A stretch of 64,000 bases of DNA from Kordiimonas gwangyangensis DSM 19435 = JCM 12864 (GCF_000375545.1 NZ_AQXF01000002.1:1-64000); one strand, 5' to 3'; positions 36,845 through 47,716 are shown, counted from the stretch's first letter. The notes: a model not told the origin generated them from the sequence alone. Made by a program: numbers and translations.

Positions 36845-37216
36845 ATGCTGGAAAAAGTGGCCTTCACCGTGTACCCGGTGACCGACGTTCCGCGCGCCCG
36901 CGCCTTTTATGAAGGGCTTCTGGGCCTTGATACCCACGGTACCGAGAAGATCGGCAAGGAAATGGCGTGGATCGAATATGACCTGCCGGGTGGCGGCTGT
37001 TTCGCGATCGCGAACTTCACCGAGAACACACCCCATGCCACGGCGGGCGGCACCATTGCCTTTGAAGTGAACGACCTTGACGCGCTCTTGGCGCACCTCA
37101 AATCCAACGGGGTTGAGTTCATGAGCGATATGACCCACAGCCCAGCATGCCGCATGGCGGTGTGCCTTGACCCAGACGGGAACTCTATCCTCTTGCATCA
37201 ACTCAAGAATAAATAA
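36845..37216 (+). CDS. Glyoxalase/bleomycin-resistance-like (VOC) protein
   Basis: A 123-residue single VOC fold: MLEKVAFTVYPVTDVPRARA at the start, FYEGLLGLDT and CLDPDGNSILLHQL at the end. VOC proteins bind metal and act on small electrophiles or as binding proteins; the substrate is unknown. ATG 36845 follows an excellent GGGAGG. The upstream ATG at 36812 lacks one and is rejected. Confidence 0.85.
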   Translation: MLEKVAFTVYPVTDVPRARAFYEGLLGLDTHGTEKIGKEMAWIEYDLPGGGCFAIANFTENTPHATAGGTIAFEVNDLDALLAHLKSNGVEFMSDMTHSPACRMAVCLDPDGNSILLHQLKNK

Positions 37217-37425
37217 CCACAGGGCGAAAATTCTTGCCACGCGCCACACCCTTGGGACAAACCGTTGCAGCTTGTTCTAATTTTGGTTGCATGCGGGGGA
37301 AAAAGCACTTAGCAGATTTAATGTAGTGATTCCGACGGCACTTTATGCAGGTACTGCCGATGCAGACTGTGGCCCTTGGGGTAGGCGCTAGCTATTTGTA
37401 ATTTATGGATACTGAAGAGTGTTTT

Positions 37426-38298
37426 ATGAAAAACGATATTTTTTATCGTAACATGCCGCTTTTTATGATGGGGGATGTCGAAGCCATAGCCGTCAAAAAT
37501 GGCTGGTCACCGCTGGAAACGGAGGTAGCAACCTCGTTGGCGCGTGATGGTTACGCCGTATTGGATTTTCCGGACGATACGGTGGATGAATTGGCTTCCG
37601 CGGTAATTGCGGACCTTGAGGGCCTATACAAGCCTCCCCATAATAAGGTGTTAAATGGCTTCAGGCTCTCTAGCGCCGCTAAGCGTATCGCTACAAACCA
37701 GAAGGTGCTTGACTTGCTCTCCAAGATATATGGACGGGTTGCATTCCCCTTCCAGACTCTCAATTTCAGCCACGGGAGCGAGCAACATATCCATAGCGAT
37801 GCGGTGCATTTTAACTCTTTTCCTCGAAATTTTATGTGCGGTGTTTGGGTTGCGCTTGAAGATATAACCGAGAGCAACGGACCACTCGAGTATTATCCTG
37901 GCTCCCAGAATCACTCATATGTGGATTATGCTGAACTTGGCATGAAGGCCTCAGCCCAGCAGCACCCATATGAGCTTTACTGTGAACTTGAGCAATATTG
38001 GGCTTGGCTGGTCGCCAGCTTCGGCTGGCGGCGCGAACTACTGACCTGCAAGAAGGGGACTGCGCTGATTTGGGCCGCAAATCTCTTGCATGGTGGGTCC
38101 ATGCACCACAACAAGGGTGAGACCCGATATAGCCAGGTCACTCACTACTACTTTGATGATTGTACCTATTATACTCCGTTGCAGACGGATTTCATTTTAG
38201 GCAAGGCGAATGTTCGCCGTCCTTTCGATATTGTCCGGGGCGAATTTCGAGAGTCCATGTACGTGGACGTTACAATCGATCCAGAAAATTACCGTTAA
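37426..38298 (+). CDS. PhyH-type Fe(II)/2-oxoglutarate dioxygenase
   Basis: A 290-residue protein of the phytanoyl-CoA dioxygenase family. The metal facial triad is visible as HIHSDAVHF (His-x-Asp) and the later His in LLHGGSMHHNKGETRYSQV, where the Arg would bind 2-oxoglutarate. The substrate is unknown; relatives hydroxylate fatty acids, amino acids or sugars. I prefer ATG 37426 (after GAAGAG) over ATG 37405. It is richer in A+T and uses rarer codons than the neighbours, and no operon partner is adjacent, so transfer is possible. Confidence 0.83.
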   Translation: MKNDIFYRNMPLFMMGDVEAIAVKNGWSPLETEVATSLARDGYAVLDFPDDTVDELASAVIADLEGLYKPPHNKVLNGFRLSSAAKRIATNQKVLDLLSKIYGRVAFPFQTLNFSHGSEQHIHSDAVHFNSFPRNFMCGVWVALEDITESNGPLEYYPGSQNHSYVDYAELGMKASAQQHPYELYCELEQYWAWLVASFGWRRELLTCKKGTALIWAANLLHGGSMHHNKGETRYSQVTHYYFDDCTYYTPLQTDFILGKANVRRPFDIVRGEFRESMYVDVTIDPENYR

Positions 38299-38444
38299 AG
38301 CTAGGCCTCTCTGAACTGTATCCCAAATTTGTTGGGCTCTCGCTCGCGCACATACCAGATTTGGTTGCGAAAAGAGGGCCGGTCATTATAGTTTTATGAC
38401 AGCGCTGTCAAATAATCTGTGATGCTTTCGTGAGAGGAAGAGCT

Positions 38445-39788
38445 ATGGAGTTATTGCAAGTCCGGGTTGGGTTGCTGTGTCAGGTACTAGCCCTTGGGGC
38501 TGCGCTCACTGGCACCGCACTCAGCGCGCCGGTTATGGCGGACGACGATATCTTCTTTATCTCCCGCGAGGCGTATGCTGACAAGCTGGCCGGTTTCTGG
38601 CTCGGCCAGTCCATCGCGAACTGGACCGGGCTGACGACCGAGATGGTGCGGGTGGAGCCACCCTTTTTCACCGATGCCGACTGGGGCAAACAGGCTGAGC
38701 CCGCCATTTGGGGCAAGTTCCCCTTCCATGCGGGCACGATCGACTTTTTCCTGCTGACGGACGCTGACCGTGCCTGGGGCTCGGACGATGATACGGACAT
38801 TGAATATATGTACCAGTATCTGATGGAAAAGGCGGGCCGGGGCCTGTTGACAGCTGAAGAGATCCGCGACGGCTGGCTGACGCATATCTACACCAACGCG
38901 GATGCGCCGCTGTCGCCCAACACCTTCAAGCGCGAGAATTACCTTTGGGTCGCCAATGAGCGCGCGCATGAACTGATGCAGGCAGGCATGCTGCCGCCCG
39001 ACACCAGCAAGCCGGAGAATAACGAGGTCTCCGACATGATTGACGCGCAACTGACGACCGAGATTTTTGGCCTGTTTGCGCCTGCGCGCCCTGATGTGGC
39101 GCGGCACTTTGCCGACCTGCCGATCAGCGTGAGCGCGCACGGCGACGCGGCGGCCATCGCACATTTTTATGTCACCATGCATGCGCTTGCTTCCCGCGTG
39201 GATACGGGGCTCAGCATGAAAGAACAAACCGAATGGCTGGCGGAGAAGGCACGCATGGAACTGCCGGATGGCAGCACACCTGCCGCCATGTATGACTTTG
39301 TACTGGCATCCTACCTCGCCGCCGCGAGCGCCGATGATTGGGAAGAAACGCGCGATGCGGTGTATAACCGCTATCAGGCGCATGGCACGGACGGTTATGT
39401 CTACAAACAGGGATTTGACGCAGGCATCAATTTTGCCGCCAGCCTCATCAGCCTGTTTTTTGGTGAGGGGGACCTCAAGCGCACGATCCAGATCGGGACG
39501 CTCGCCGGGTGGGACAGTGATAACCCCACGGCCACATGGGGTGGGCTGATCGGTTTCATGCTTGGCCGCAAAGGCGTTGAAGAAGCGTTCGGCAAAGGCC
39601 CGCTCACGGATGCTTACTGGATCAGCCGCACAAGGCGGGCTTTCCCGGACCATACGCCGGACGGTGTGGGCGAGGACAGTTTCACCCTGATGGCGGAACG
39701 CGGTGTGAAGCTCATCGACCGCATCGTGGTGAATGAGCTTGGTGGCGACATCCAGTCCGGCACCTGGCATATCCCGCTGCCGGACTGA
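38445..39788 (+). CDS. Exported ADP-ribosylglycohydrolase-family protein
   Basis: A 447-residue protein with a signal peptide (LLCQVLALGAALTGTALSAP) and a DraG/ARH-type domain. The first metal motif appears as WGSDDDTDIEY and the second as AGWDSDNPTATWGG, close to the family's Asp-x-Asp. The fold would remove ADP-ribose from an N- or O-linked target, or hydrolyse a related glycosidic bond. Export to the periplasm is unusual for this family. ATG 38445 follows GAGAGGAAGAG. Confidence 0.85.
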   Translation: MELLQVRVGLLCQVLALGAALTGTALSAPVMADDDIFFISREAYADKLAGFWLGQSIANWTGLTTEMVRVEPPFFTDADWGKQAEPAIWGKFPFHAGTIDFFLLTDADRAWGSDDDTDIEYMYQYLMEKAGRGLLTAEEIRDGWLTHIYTNADAPLSPNTFKRENYLWVANERAHELMQAGMLPPDTSKPENNEVSDMIDAQLTTEIFGLFAPARPDVARHFADLPISVSAHGDAAAIAHFYVTMHALASRVDTGLSMKEQTEWLAEKARMELPDGSTPAAMYDFVLASYLAAASADDWEETRDAVYNRYQAHGTDGYVYKQGFDAGINFAASLISLFFGEGDLKRTIQIGTLAGWDSDNPTATWGGLIGFMLGRKGVEEAFGKGPLTDAYWISRTRRAFPDHTPDGVGEDSFTLMAERGVKLIDRIVVNELGGDIQSGTWHIPLPD

Positions 39789-39802
39789 AGACTTTCAAGG
39801 GA

Positions 39803-40432
39803 TTAGTCGCGTGTGTCGGTGGCGAGGCGGAGGGCAAGCCCCGCGAACACGCTTGCGAGCAGGTATTTCGGCCACCGGGCGCCGGTGCCTTCACTGCGGA
39901 AGCGGCGATGGAAATAACCGCTCGCCACAATCACCACGCCGTTCACAAAAAGCCCGATCACGTTAAGGATGGTCACAAGCAGCATGGTCTGCGCGAACAC
40001 GCCCCCGGCCTCGATATTCAGGAACTGCGGGAAGAGGGCGAGCATGAAAAGCGCCACCTTGGGGTTGAGCACATTGGTGATGAAGCCGTCGCGGAACACA
40101 CGCCGTTTGCGCATGGCGGCAGGCGCTGCTGTGCCGCCTGGCTGGGGCGCGCTGCGCACGGTCTGTACTGCGAGGTAAATGAGGTAAGCGGCCCCCGCGA
40201 AGCGTACGATATCGTACGCTACGGGCACCAGGGTGAAAAGCTGCGCGAGGCCGAGTGCTACCGCAAGCGCGTGGCAGTAACAGCCCGCTGCGATACCTGC
40301 GTAGGTCAGGAAGCCCGCCTTGCGGCCCTGCGCGGCTGAACGCGACGCAATAAGCAGCATGTCAGGCCCCGGCGTGACGGTGAGCGCGAGACAGGCAGCG
40401 GAAAACAGCAGCAGTGTGGAAAGGTCCGGCAT
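39803..40432 (-). CDS. LysE/RhtB-family exporter
   Basis: A 209-residue inner-membrane protein with six hydrophobic segments. It begins MPDLSTLLLFSAACLALTVT and continues PGPDMLLIASRSAAQGRKAG, the LysE signature. It exports amino acids or similar small molecules; the substrate is unknown. A GAGGA Shine-Dalgarno supports ATG 40432. A terminator-like hairpin lies in its leader. Confidence 0.9.
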   Translation of the reverse strand: MPDLSTLLLFSAACLALTVTPGPDMLLIASRSAAQGRKAGFLTYAGIAAGCYCHALAVALGLAQLFTLVPVAYDIVRFAGAAYLIYLAVQTVRSAPQPGGTAAPAAMRKRRVFRDGFITNVLNPKVALFMLALFPQFLNIEAGGVFAQTMLLVTILNVIGLFVNGVVIVASGYFHRRFRSEGTGARWPKYLLASVFAGLALRLATDTRD

Positions 40433-40452
40433 GAATATATTCCTCAAATGAA

Positions 40453-40489
40453 AAAGCCGGAACTGAGCTTTAACAGCTCGTCCGGCTTT
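40453..40489 (-). promoter_or_regulatory. Terminator-like hairpin in the leader of the LysE-type gene
   Basis: On the minus strand AAAGCCGGA pairs with TCCGGCTTT, and an inner GAGCT/AGCTC stem fills the loop; TTTTTC follows just before the Shine-Dalgarno. No minus-strand gene lies upstream to be terminated, because nadE runs the other way from 40617. It may be an attenuator controlling the exporter. Confidence 0.5.
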
Positions 40490-40616
40490 CTCAATCGGAA
40501 TGTTGTGGGGTCAGGAGAATGTGAACGTGTCTGACGTGTTGGCGGGCTTGGCCCGGATGGCGGCCTTTCTGTTTTCTTATCTTGTCGGCACATGGCTTTG
40601 AGGGTAAAAGCGCGGC

Positions 40617-42293
40617 ATGAGCGAGACTTTATCCATATATATCGCGCAGCTGAATGCGACCGTGGGGGCAATCGAGGCGAACGCCGAGCGTATCCGTGCG
40701 GCGTATGGCCGCGCAACAGACGCGGGCGCTGACCTTGTGTTGACGCCTGAGCTGTCGCTGACCGGCTATCCGCTTGAGGATCTGGTGCTGAAACCGTTTT
40801 TTGTGCGTATGGCAAGGGAAGCGGTGGAGGAACTTGCGGGTGTCACCGCGGGCGAGGGCAAACCGGGGCTGATTATCGGTGCGCCTTGGTATGAGGGCAA
40901 AGCACTCCATAACGCGATTTTCCTCCTCGAAGGCGGCGCGATTAAAGCCATCCGCTATAAGCAGGAGCTGCCGAACTACGGCGTGTTCGATGAGAAACGT
41001 GTGTTCATCTCCGGCACCAAGCCTGAGATTATCGAGTTCCGCGGCTTCAAGCTTGGCGCGCTGATTTGCGAGGACATGTGGTTCCCATCCGTTGCCAAGG
41101 CCTTCAAGGAGCAGGGCGCCGAGATCATCCTCGTGCCGACCTGTAGCCCGTTTGAGGCCGACAAGCACCCAGAGAGGCAGGTCCATGCCCGCAACCGGGT
41201 GGATGAAACCGGCCTGCCGCTTGTCTTCTGCAATGAGATTTGCGGTCAGGATGAACTGGTGTTCGACGGCTCGTCGTTTGTGATGGCGGCGGACGGCAGC
41301 GTGCCGGTGCAGATGGATGCGTGGGCCGAGCAGGAGCTGATGACCGTGTGGCGCCGCGAGGGCGATCACCTCGTGTGCGAAACCACATATCAGGGCTACC
41401 AGCCGGACCGCATGGAAACCATGTATCAGGCCATGATGCTGGGGCTGAAAGACTATATCACCAAAAACCGTTTCCCCGGTGTGGTGCTGGGGCTTTCAGG
41501 CGGGATTGACAGCGCGCTCTCGGCCGCGGTGGCGGTGGATGTGCTGGGCGCGGATAAAGTGCACTGCATCATGATGCCGTCCAAATACACCTCCGGCGAA
41601 AGCGTGAGCGACGCTGAGAAGTGCGCCAAGGCGCTTGGCTGCCGCTATGACACCATCACCATCAAGCCGGGTGTAGACGCGTTTGGTGAGATGCTGGGGC
41701 CAATTTTTGAAGGCACCACGCCGGACACGACGGAAGAAAACATCCAGTCGCGCCTGCGCGGGCTTATCCTCATGTCCATCTCCAACAAGTTTGGCGCGAT
41801 GGTGCTGACGACGGGCAACAAGTCCGAAGTGTCGGTTGGGTATGCAACGCTCTACGGTGACATGTGCGGTGGCTATAATGTGCTCAAGGATGTTTACAAG
41901 ATGGATGTCTTTGCGCTGTCGCGCTGGCGGAACGAGAATGTGCCTTTGGGCGCAGCTGGCCCGTCGGGCGAGGTGATCCCCGAGAATATCATCACCAAGC
42001 CGCCAACCGCCGAACTGCGCGAGGAGCAAAAGGACGAAGACAGCCTTCCGCCCTATGACAAGCTGGATGACATGCTGCGCTGCCTGGTGGATGAAGAGAT
42101 GTCGGTCGCTGAAGTGGTGGCGCGCGGGCATGAATTTTCCGATGTTGCACGCATCGAGCACCTGTTATACATCGCCGAATACAAGCGTCGGCAGGCTGCG
42201 CCGGGTGTGAAGATCACCCGTAAGAATTTTGGCCGTGATAGGCGCTATCCTATCACAAATGGTTTCCGCAGTGCGCGAAAACACAATATATAG
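40617..42293 (+). CDS. nadE: Glutamine-dependent NAD+ synthetase
   Basis: A 558-residue two-domain enzyme that amidates nicotinic acid adenine dinucleotide to NAD+. The N-terminal nitrilase-like glutaminase carries Glu in TPELSLTGYPLEDL, Lys in KQELPNYGVFDEKR and Cys in LGALICEDMW. The C-terminal synthetase has LGLSGGIDSALSAA. Length is normal for the fused form. It precedes gltX by 32 bases. Confidence 0.96.
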   Translation: MSETLSIYIAQLNATVGAIEANAERIRAAYGRATDAGADLVLTPELSLTGYPLEDLVLKPFFVRMAREAVEELAGVTAGEGKPGLIIGAPWYEGKALHNAIFLLEGGAIKAIRYKQELPNYGVFDEKRVFISGTKPEIIEFRGFKLGALICEDMWFPSVAKAFKEQGAEIILVPTCSPFEADKHPERQVHARNRVDETGLPLVFCNEICGQDELVFDGSSFVMAADGSVPVQMDAWAEQELMTVWRREGDHLVCETTYQGYQPDRMETMYQAMMLGLKDYITKNRFPGVVLGLSGGIDSALSAAVAVDVLGADKVHCIMMPSKYTSGESVSDAEKCAKALGCRYDTITIKPGVDAFGEMLGPIFEGTTPDTTEENIQSRLRGLILMSISNKFGAMVLTTGNKSEVSVGYATLYGDMCGGYNVLKDVYKMDVFALSRWRNENVPLGAAGPSGEVIPENIITKPPTAELREEQKDEDSLPPYDKLDDMLRCLVDEEMSVAEVVARGHEFSDVARIEHLLYIAEYKRRQAAPGVKITRKNFGRDRRYPITNGFRSARKHNI

Positions 42294-42325
42294 TAATTAC
42301 TTAGCTAAGCTAACTGGATAAAATC

Positions 42326-43657
42326 ATGACTGTTAAGGTTCGTTTCGCCCCGTCGCCCACTGGCAAACTGCATGTGGGGAATATTCGCGCAGCCCTCGTG
42401 AACTGGCTGTTTGCGCGGCAGCAGGGCGGCACCTTTGTTCTGCGTATCGATGACACCGACCGAGAGCGGTCGACGGTCGAGAACGAAGAAGCGATCAAGC
42501 GCGACCTCAAATGGCTTGGCCTCGAGTGGGATGAAACCTTCCGCCAGAGCGAGCGCTTCAAGCGCTACGACGAAGTGGTCGAGAAGCTGAAAGCCGAAGG
42601 CCGCCTCTACCCGTGCTACGAGAGCGCGGAAGAACTGGATATGAAACGCAAGATCCAGATGGGTCGTGGCCTGCCGCCGGTTTATGACCGCGCAGCGCTC
42701 AAGCTGACGGACGAAGAAAAAGCCAAGTTCGAGGCTGAAGGCCGCCAACCACACTGGCGCTTCAAGCTGGAGACCCCGGCGCGTGTTGACTGGACTGATC
42801 TCATCCGCGGTGATGTCTCCATCGACCTCGAGGCGCTTTCTGACCCGATCCTGATCCGCGAAGATGGTTCTTACCTCTATACGCTGCCGAGCGTGGTGGA
42901 CGATGTTGACTATGGCATCACCCACATCGTGCGCGGTGAAGACCATGTGACGAACTCGGCCGTACAGGTGCAGATTTTTGAAGCCCTCGGTGGCAAGGCG
43001 CCCGAGATGGCGCACTTTGCACTGCTGACCGGCAAGGGCGGCGAAGGCCTGTCGAAGCGCCACGGCGCCATGTCGATCGAGGAATACCGCGATATCGCGA
43101 AGATCGAGCCGATGGCGATCGTGAGCCTGCTCGCACGTGTCGGCACATCCGAGCCGATTGAACCCTTTGTTGCGCCGCAGCCGCTGATTGACGGTTTCGA
43201 CTTCGGCAAATTTGGCCGTTCGACCGCGAAGCTCGACCCCGCTGACCTTGAGATGCTGAACGCCAAGATCCTGCACATGACGCCCTATGACGCCATCAAG
43301 GACAAGCTTGACGGCATCGATGAGGCTTTCTGGACCACGGTGCAGCCCAACATCTCCAAACTTTCCGACATCAAGGAATGGCTGGCCATAGTGAATGGCC
43401 CGGTCACGCCGATCATTGAGGACGCAGCGCATATCGCCAAAGTGCGCGACCTGCTGCCGGAGGGCGAGCTGACGAGCGAAAGCTGGGGCGTTTGGACAAA
43501 CGCGATCAAGGAAGCAACGGGCGTCAAGGGCCGTGGGCTTTTCATGCCGCTCCGCCAGGTGCTGACGGGGCAGGAACATGGCCCGGATATGGCCGCGCTT
43601 CTGCCACTTATTGGCCGCGAGAAAGTCATCGCGCGCCTTGAGGGCAAGAAAGCCTGA
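42326..43657 (+). CDS. gltX: Glutamyl-tRNA synthetase
   Basis: A 443-residue class I synthetase that charges tRNA-Glu (and possibly tRNA-Gln in bacteria lacking GlnS). The HIGH-like motif is PSPTGKLHVGNIRAAL near residue 10, and the KMSKS-like motif LSKRHGAMS is near residue 240. The long antisense frame on the opposite strand across 42305-43822 is a coding-strand shadow. It leads into cysS. Confidence 0.95.
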   Translation: MTVKVRFAPSPTGKLHVGNIRAALVNWLFARQQGGTFVLRIDDTDRERSTVENEEAIKRDLKWLGLEWDETFRQSERFKRYDEVVEKLKAEGRLYPCYESAEELDMKRKIQMGRGLPPVYDRAALKLTDEEKAKFEAEGRQPHWRFKLETPARVDWTDLIRGDVSIDLEALSDPILIREDGSYLYTLPSVVDDVDYGITHIVRGEDHVTNSAVQVQIFEALGGKAPEMAHFALLTGKGGEGLSKRHGAMSIEEYRDIAKIEPMAIVSLLARVGTSEPIEPFVAPQPLIDGFDFGKFGRSTAKLDPADLEMLNAKILHMTPYDAIKDKLDGIDEAFWTTVQPNISKLSDIKEWLAIVNGPVTPIIEDAAHIAKVRDLLPEGELTSESWGVWTNAIKEATGVKGRGLFMPLRQVLTGQEHGPDMAALLPLIGREKVIARLEGKKA

Positions 43658-43668
43658 TGGGGGGCCGC

Positions 43669-45005
<1,337 letters not shown>

Positions 45006-45006
<1 letters not shown>

Positions 45007-45755
45007 TGAGCGAGCAAAGCAAACAGCCCGCCATCATCCTCGTTCGTCCGCAGCTTGGCGAAAATATCGGCAAGGCCGCGCGTGCCATGCTGAACTTCGG
45101 CCTCACAGACATGCGCCTCGTGGCGCCACGTGACGGCTGGCCTAACCCGGCGGCGGGCCCCGCGGCCTCTGGCGCGGACATCGTGCTTGAGAACGCGCGT
45201 GTGTTCGACACGGTCGAGGAAGCCGTGGCTGACCTTAGCCACGTTTACGCCTCCACTGTGCGTGACCGCGACATGCCGAAACCGGTGGTTACCCCGCGCG
45301 AAGCCGCGCAGCAGATGCATGCGGTGATTGGTAAGGGGCAGACGACAGGTATCCTTTTTGGCCCCGAACGCTCGGGCCTCACCAATGATGATGTGGTGCT
45401 GGCGGATACCATCCTGACTGTGCCGGTCAATCCGGGTTTTGGCAGCCTCAACCTCGCACAGGCGGTGATCCTGACGGCGTATGAGTTCCATCACTTGGCG
45501 GATGGCACACCAGCCTACCAACCTTCGCACCCGGAAGGCACGGCATCGAAGGACGAACTTTTGGGCCTGATGGAGCACTTGGAGGGCGAGCTGGATAAAC
45601 GCGGTTTCTTCCGTTCGGAAGATCGCCGCGCCACCATGCGCCGTACTCTCAGGAACCTGATCCAGAACGCCGGTTTCTCGCGGCAGGAAGTCTTTACCCT
45701 GCGCGGCGTGGTCAAGTCACTGGCGCGCCCACCGAGAGACCGACAAGACGACTGA
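45006..45755 (+). CDS. trmJ: tRNA/rRNA 2'-O-methyltransferase, TrmJ-like
   Basis: A 249-residue SPOUT methyltransferase. PAIILVRPQLGENIGKAARA and GILFGPERSGLTNDDVVLAD are typical of TrmJ, which methylates ribose at tRNA position 32. The trefoil-knot segment VNPGFGSLNLAQAV completes the S-adenosylmethionine site. ATG 45006 overlaps the last base of the cysS stop; GGAAGG lies upstream. Confidence 0.88.
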
Positions 45756-45769
45756 AGTCACATTGGAGT

Positions 45770-45796
45770 GAACGCGTGACGCATTTTCGCGCGTTC
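45770..45796 (+). other. Stem-loop downstream of the TrmJ-like gene
   Basis: GAACGCG (45770-45776) pairs with CGCGTTC (45790-45796). No T-run follows, so its role in ending the nadE-trmJ transcript is uncertain. Confidence 0.3.
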
Positions 45797-45871
45797 AGCT
45801 TCCGTACAGGGTCTTTCGTTTTTAATCTTCCCACGGTACGCTGGTAAGCATAGTTGGATGATGGAGGCTTT

Positions 45872-46465
45872 ATGTCGGTTCTCGCAAGCATGATGGTTGC
45901 GCTCACGATGATGTTCCAGGGGATTGATGAGACCGGGACGGCCATCGCGCGCCCGATTGGTGATGTTTATCTGAATGAGGCCAACGGCAGCTATTACCAG
46001 ATTTTCGACTTTGTCGGCAAACCACCTCACACATGGGCGCACGCACGCCGCATGGTGAAGGGCTACCGCTATCAGGGCCGTGAAGGTCGCCTTGCCATCG
46101 TGCGCGATATCGAGACGCACTATTTCCTCATCATGAAATTCCCGAAAATGCGGCAGGAAAAGATGTGGATCGGCCTGCGCGCCACGTGCCGCGAGGATGC
46201 GGAGCTGGAGTGGGTCGACGACACCTCTCTCAAAGACCAAAGCTTCCGCGGTTTTGGCGACGGTGTGTTGAGGGACATCAGCCGCACCTGCCGTGCGCGC
46301 CCGAACAGCAGTGACATCCTGCCTGTCTTTTATGAGCCAGACGGTTTTGGTGTTCGTTGGCAGGTCGCTACAGCCCGCACCAATCTTGGCTATATGATGG
46401 TGGAATTTCCGGTGCCGGAAGAGGGTGACGGCGCCACAGAAGGTGCTGCGGTGCCAACGAATTAG
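45872..46465 (+). CDS. C-type-lectin-like exported or anchored protein
   Basis: A 197-residue protein with a short hydrophobic N-terminus (MSVLASMMVALTMMFQG). The body reads like a C-type lectin fold: HTWAHARRMVKGYRYQGREG, then LAIVRDIETHYFLI, MWIGLRATC and LEWVDDTSL. Cysteines near 110 and 145 could form the usual disulfide. The ligand is unknown, and calcium residues are not obvious. ATG 45872 follows GGAGG. Confidence 0.65.
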   Translation: MSVLASMMVALTMMFQGIDETGTAIARPIGDVYLNEANGSYYQIFDFVGKPPHTWAHARRMVKGYRYQGREGRLAIVRDIETHYFLIMKFPKMRQEKMWIGLRATCREDAELEWVDDTSLKDQSFRGFGDGVLRDISRTCRARPNSSDILPVFYEPDGFGVRWQVATARTNLGYMMVEFPVPEEGDGATEGAAVPTN

Positions 46466-46468
46466 GCT

Positions 46469-47458
46469 TTAGCCTTGTAGCAGTTTTGCGGCCTCGGGTG
46501 CGAAGTAGGTGAGCACACCATCGGCGCCAGCGCGTTTGAACGACAGAAGCGCTTCCATGATCACCGTGTTACGGTCCAGCCAGCCGTTTTGTGCGGCAGC
46601 GGTCAGCATCGCATACTCGCCGGACACCTGATAGGCATAGGTCGGCACACCAAAGCGGTCTTTCACCTCGCGGATGATATCAAGGTAGGGCATGCCCGGT
46701 TTGATCATCACGCTATCTGCACCTTCATGAATATCCAGCTCCACCTCGCGAATGGCCTCAAGCCTGTTTGCCGGGTCCATCTGGTAGGTCTTTTTGTTGC
46801 CCTTCAGCACGCCGGTTGAACCCACAGCGTCGCGGAACGGGCCATAAAAGCCGGAGGCATATTTGGCGCTGTAGGCCATGACCTGCACATGCGCGAAGCC
46901 AGCTTTATCAAGTTCTGTGCGGATCGCGCCAATGCGGCCATCCATCATATCGGAGGGCGCGATGATATCCGCGCCCGCTTTAGCCTGCACAACAGCCTGC
47001 TGCACCAATACACCAACCGTTTCATCATTGAGGATACGGCCATCCTCCACCAGCCCGTCCTGCCCGTGGCTCGTGTAGGGGTCGAGTGCGACATCGGCGA
47101 GCAGGCCAACTTCCGGCACGGCATCCTTGATGGCGCGCATGGCGGTGTTGATGAGGTTATCGGGGTTCAGGGCTTCATCGCCGCGGTCATCCCGCAGGCC
47201 GGCCGGTGTGTTGGGGAAGAGGGCAATACAAGGGATGCCGAGTGCGCGGGCTTCCTTCGCCGCTTCCACGGCCTTGTCAACCGACAGGCGGTTCACGCCG
47301 GGCATGGACGCCACGGCTTCAACCTCGCCCTTGCCGTCACGGATGAAGATCGGCCAGATCAGGTCATTCGGGGTGACCGCATTTTCGCGCACCATACGGC
47401 GGGACCAATCATGGGCGCGCGGGCGGCGGAGGCGGGTGTTCGGGAAACTGGCTGACAT
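46469..47458 (-). CDS. hemB: Porphobilinogen synthase
   Basis: The 329-residue enzyme joins two 5-aminolevulinate molecules to porphobilinogen. Schiff-base lysines are present in VMAYSAKYASGFYGPFRDA and SVMIKPGMPYLDI. The metal loop reads DVALDPYTSHGQDG, with Asp in place of the zinc cysteines, so it is the magnesium/cysteine-free type. It lies divergent from a MarR-type regulator and near hemA. Confidence 0.95.
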   Translation of the reverse strand: MSASFPNTRLRRPRAHDWSRRMVRENAVTPNDLIWPIFIRDGKGEVEAVASMPGVNRLSVDKAVEAAKEARALGIPCIALFPNTPAGLRDDRGDEALNPDNLINTAMRAIKDAVPEVGLLADVALDPYTSHGQDGLVEDGRILNDETVGVLVQQAVVQAKAGADIIAPSDMMDGRIGAIRTELDKAGFAHVQVMAYSAKYASGFYGPFRDAVGSTGVLKGNKKTYQMDPANRLEAIREVELDIHEGADSVMIKPGMPYLDIIREVKDRFGVPTYAYQVSGEYAMLTAAAQNGWLDRNTVIMEALLSFKRAGADGVLTYFAPEAAKLLQG

Positions 47459-47582
47459 ATCTGGTCCTTCTGTCTCACACGGGCGGCGTGGCCGCTCAAA
47501 ATTACGCCGCTACTTTATTGGCTTGTGCCTGCGCTGTCACCTCTCGATATCCGGGCTGCGACAATGCGCTCTGACGTTGGAA

Positions 47583-47598
47583 ATTTTTCGAGAAAAAT
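47583..47598. promoter_or_regulatory. Inverted repeat between hemB and the MarR-type regulator
   Basis: ATTTTTC and GAAAAAT are separated by GA in the 258-base divergent gap. A second inverted repeat, TTAAC-ATTGC-GTTAA, lies at 47636-47650. Either could be an operator for the MarR-type protein; the gap is otherwise AT-rich with no gene. Confidence 0.35.
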
Positions 47599-47716
47599 CA
47601 GGCCGTATGGTGTAAATTTAGCTCTAATTTTATCATTAACATTGCGTTAAGCAGTAACGAGCAGAGTGTTTTCCCGAAGATTCGATGAAAATCTAACTTA
47701 AATCAGGCGAAAGAAC

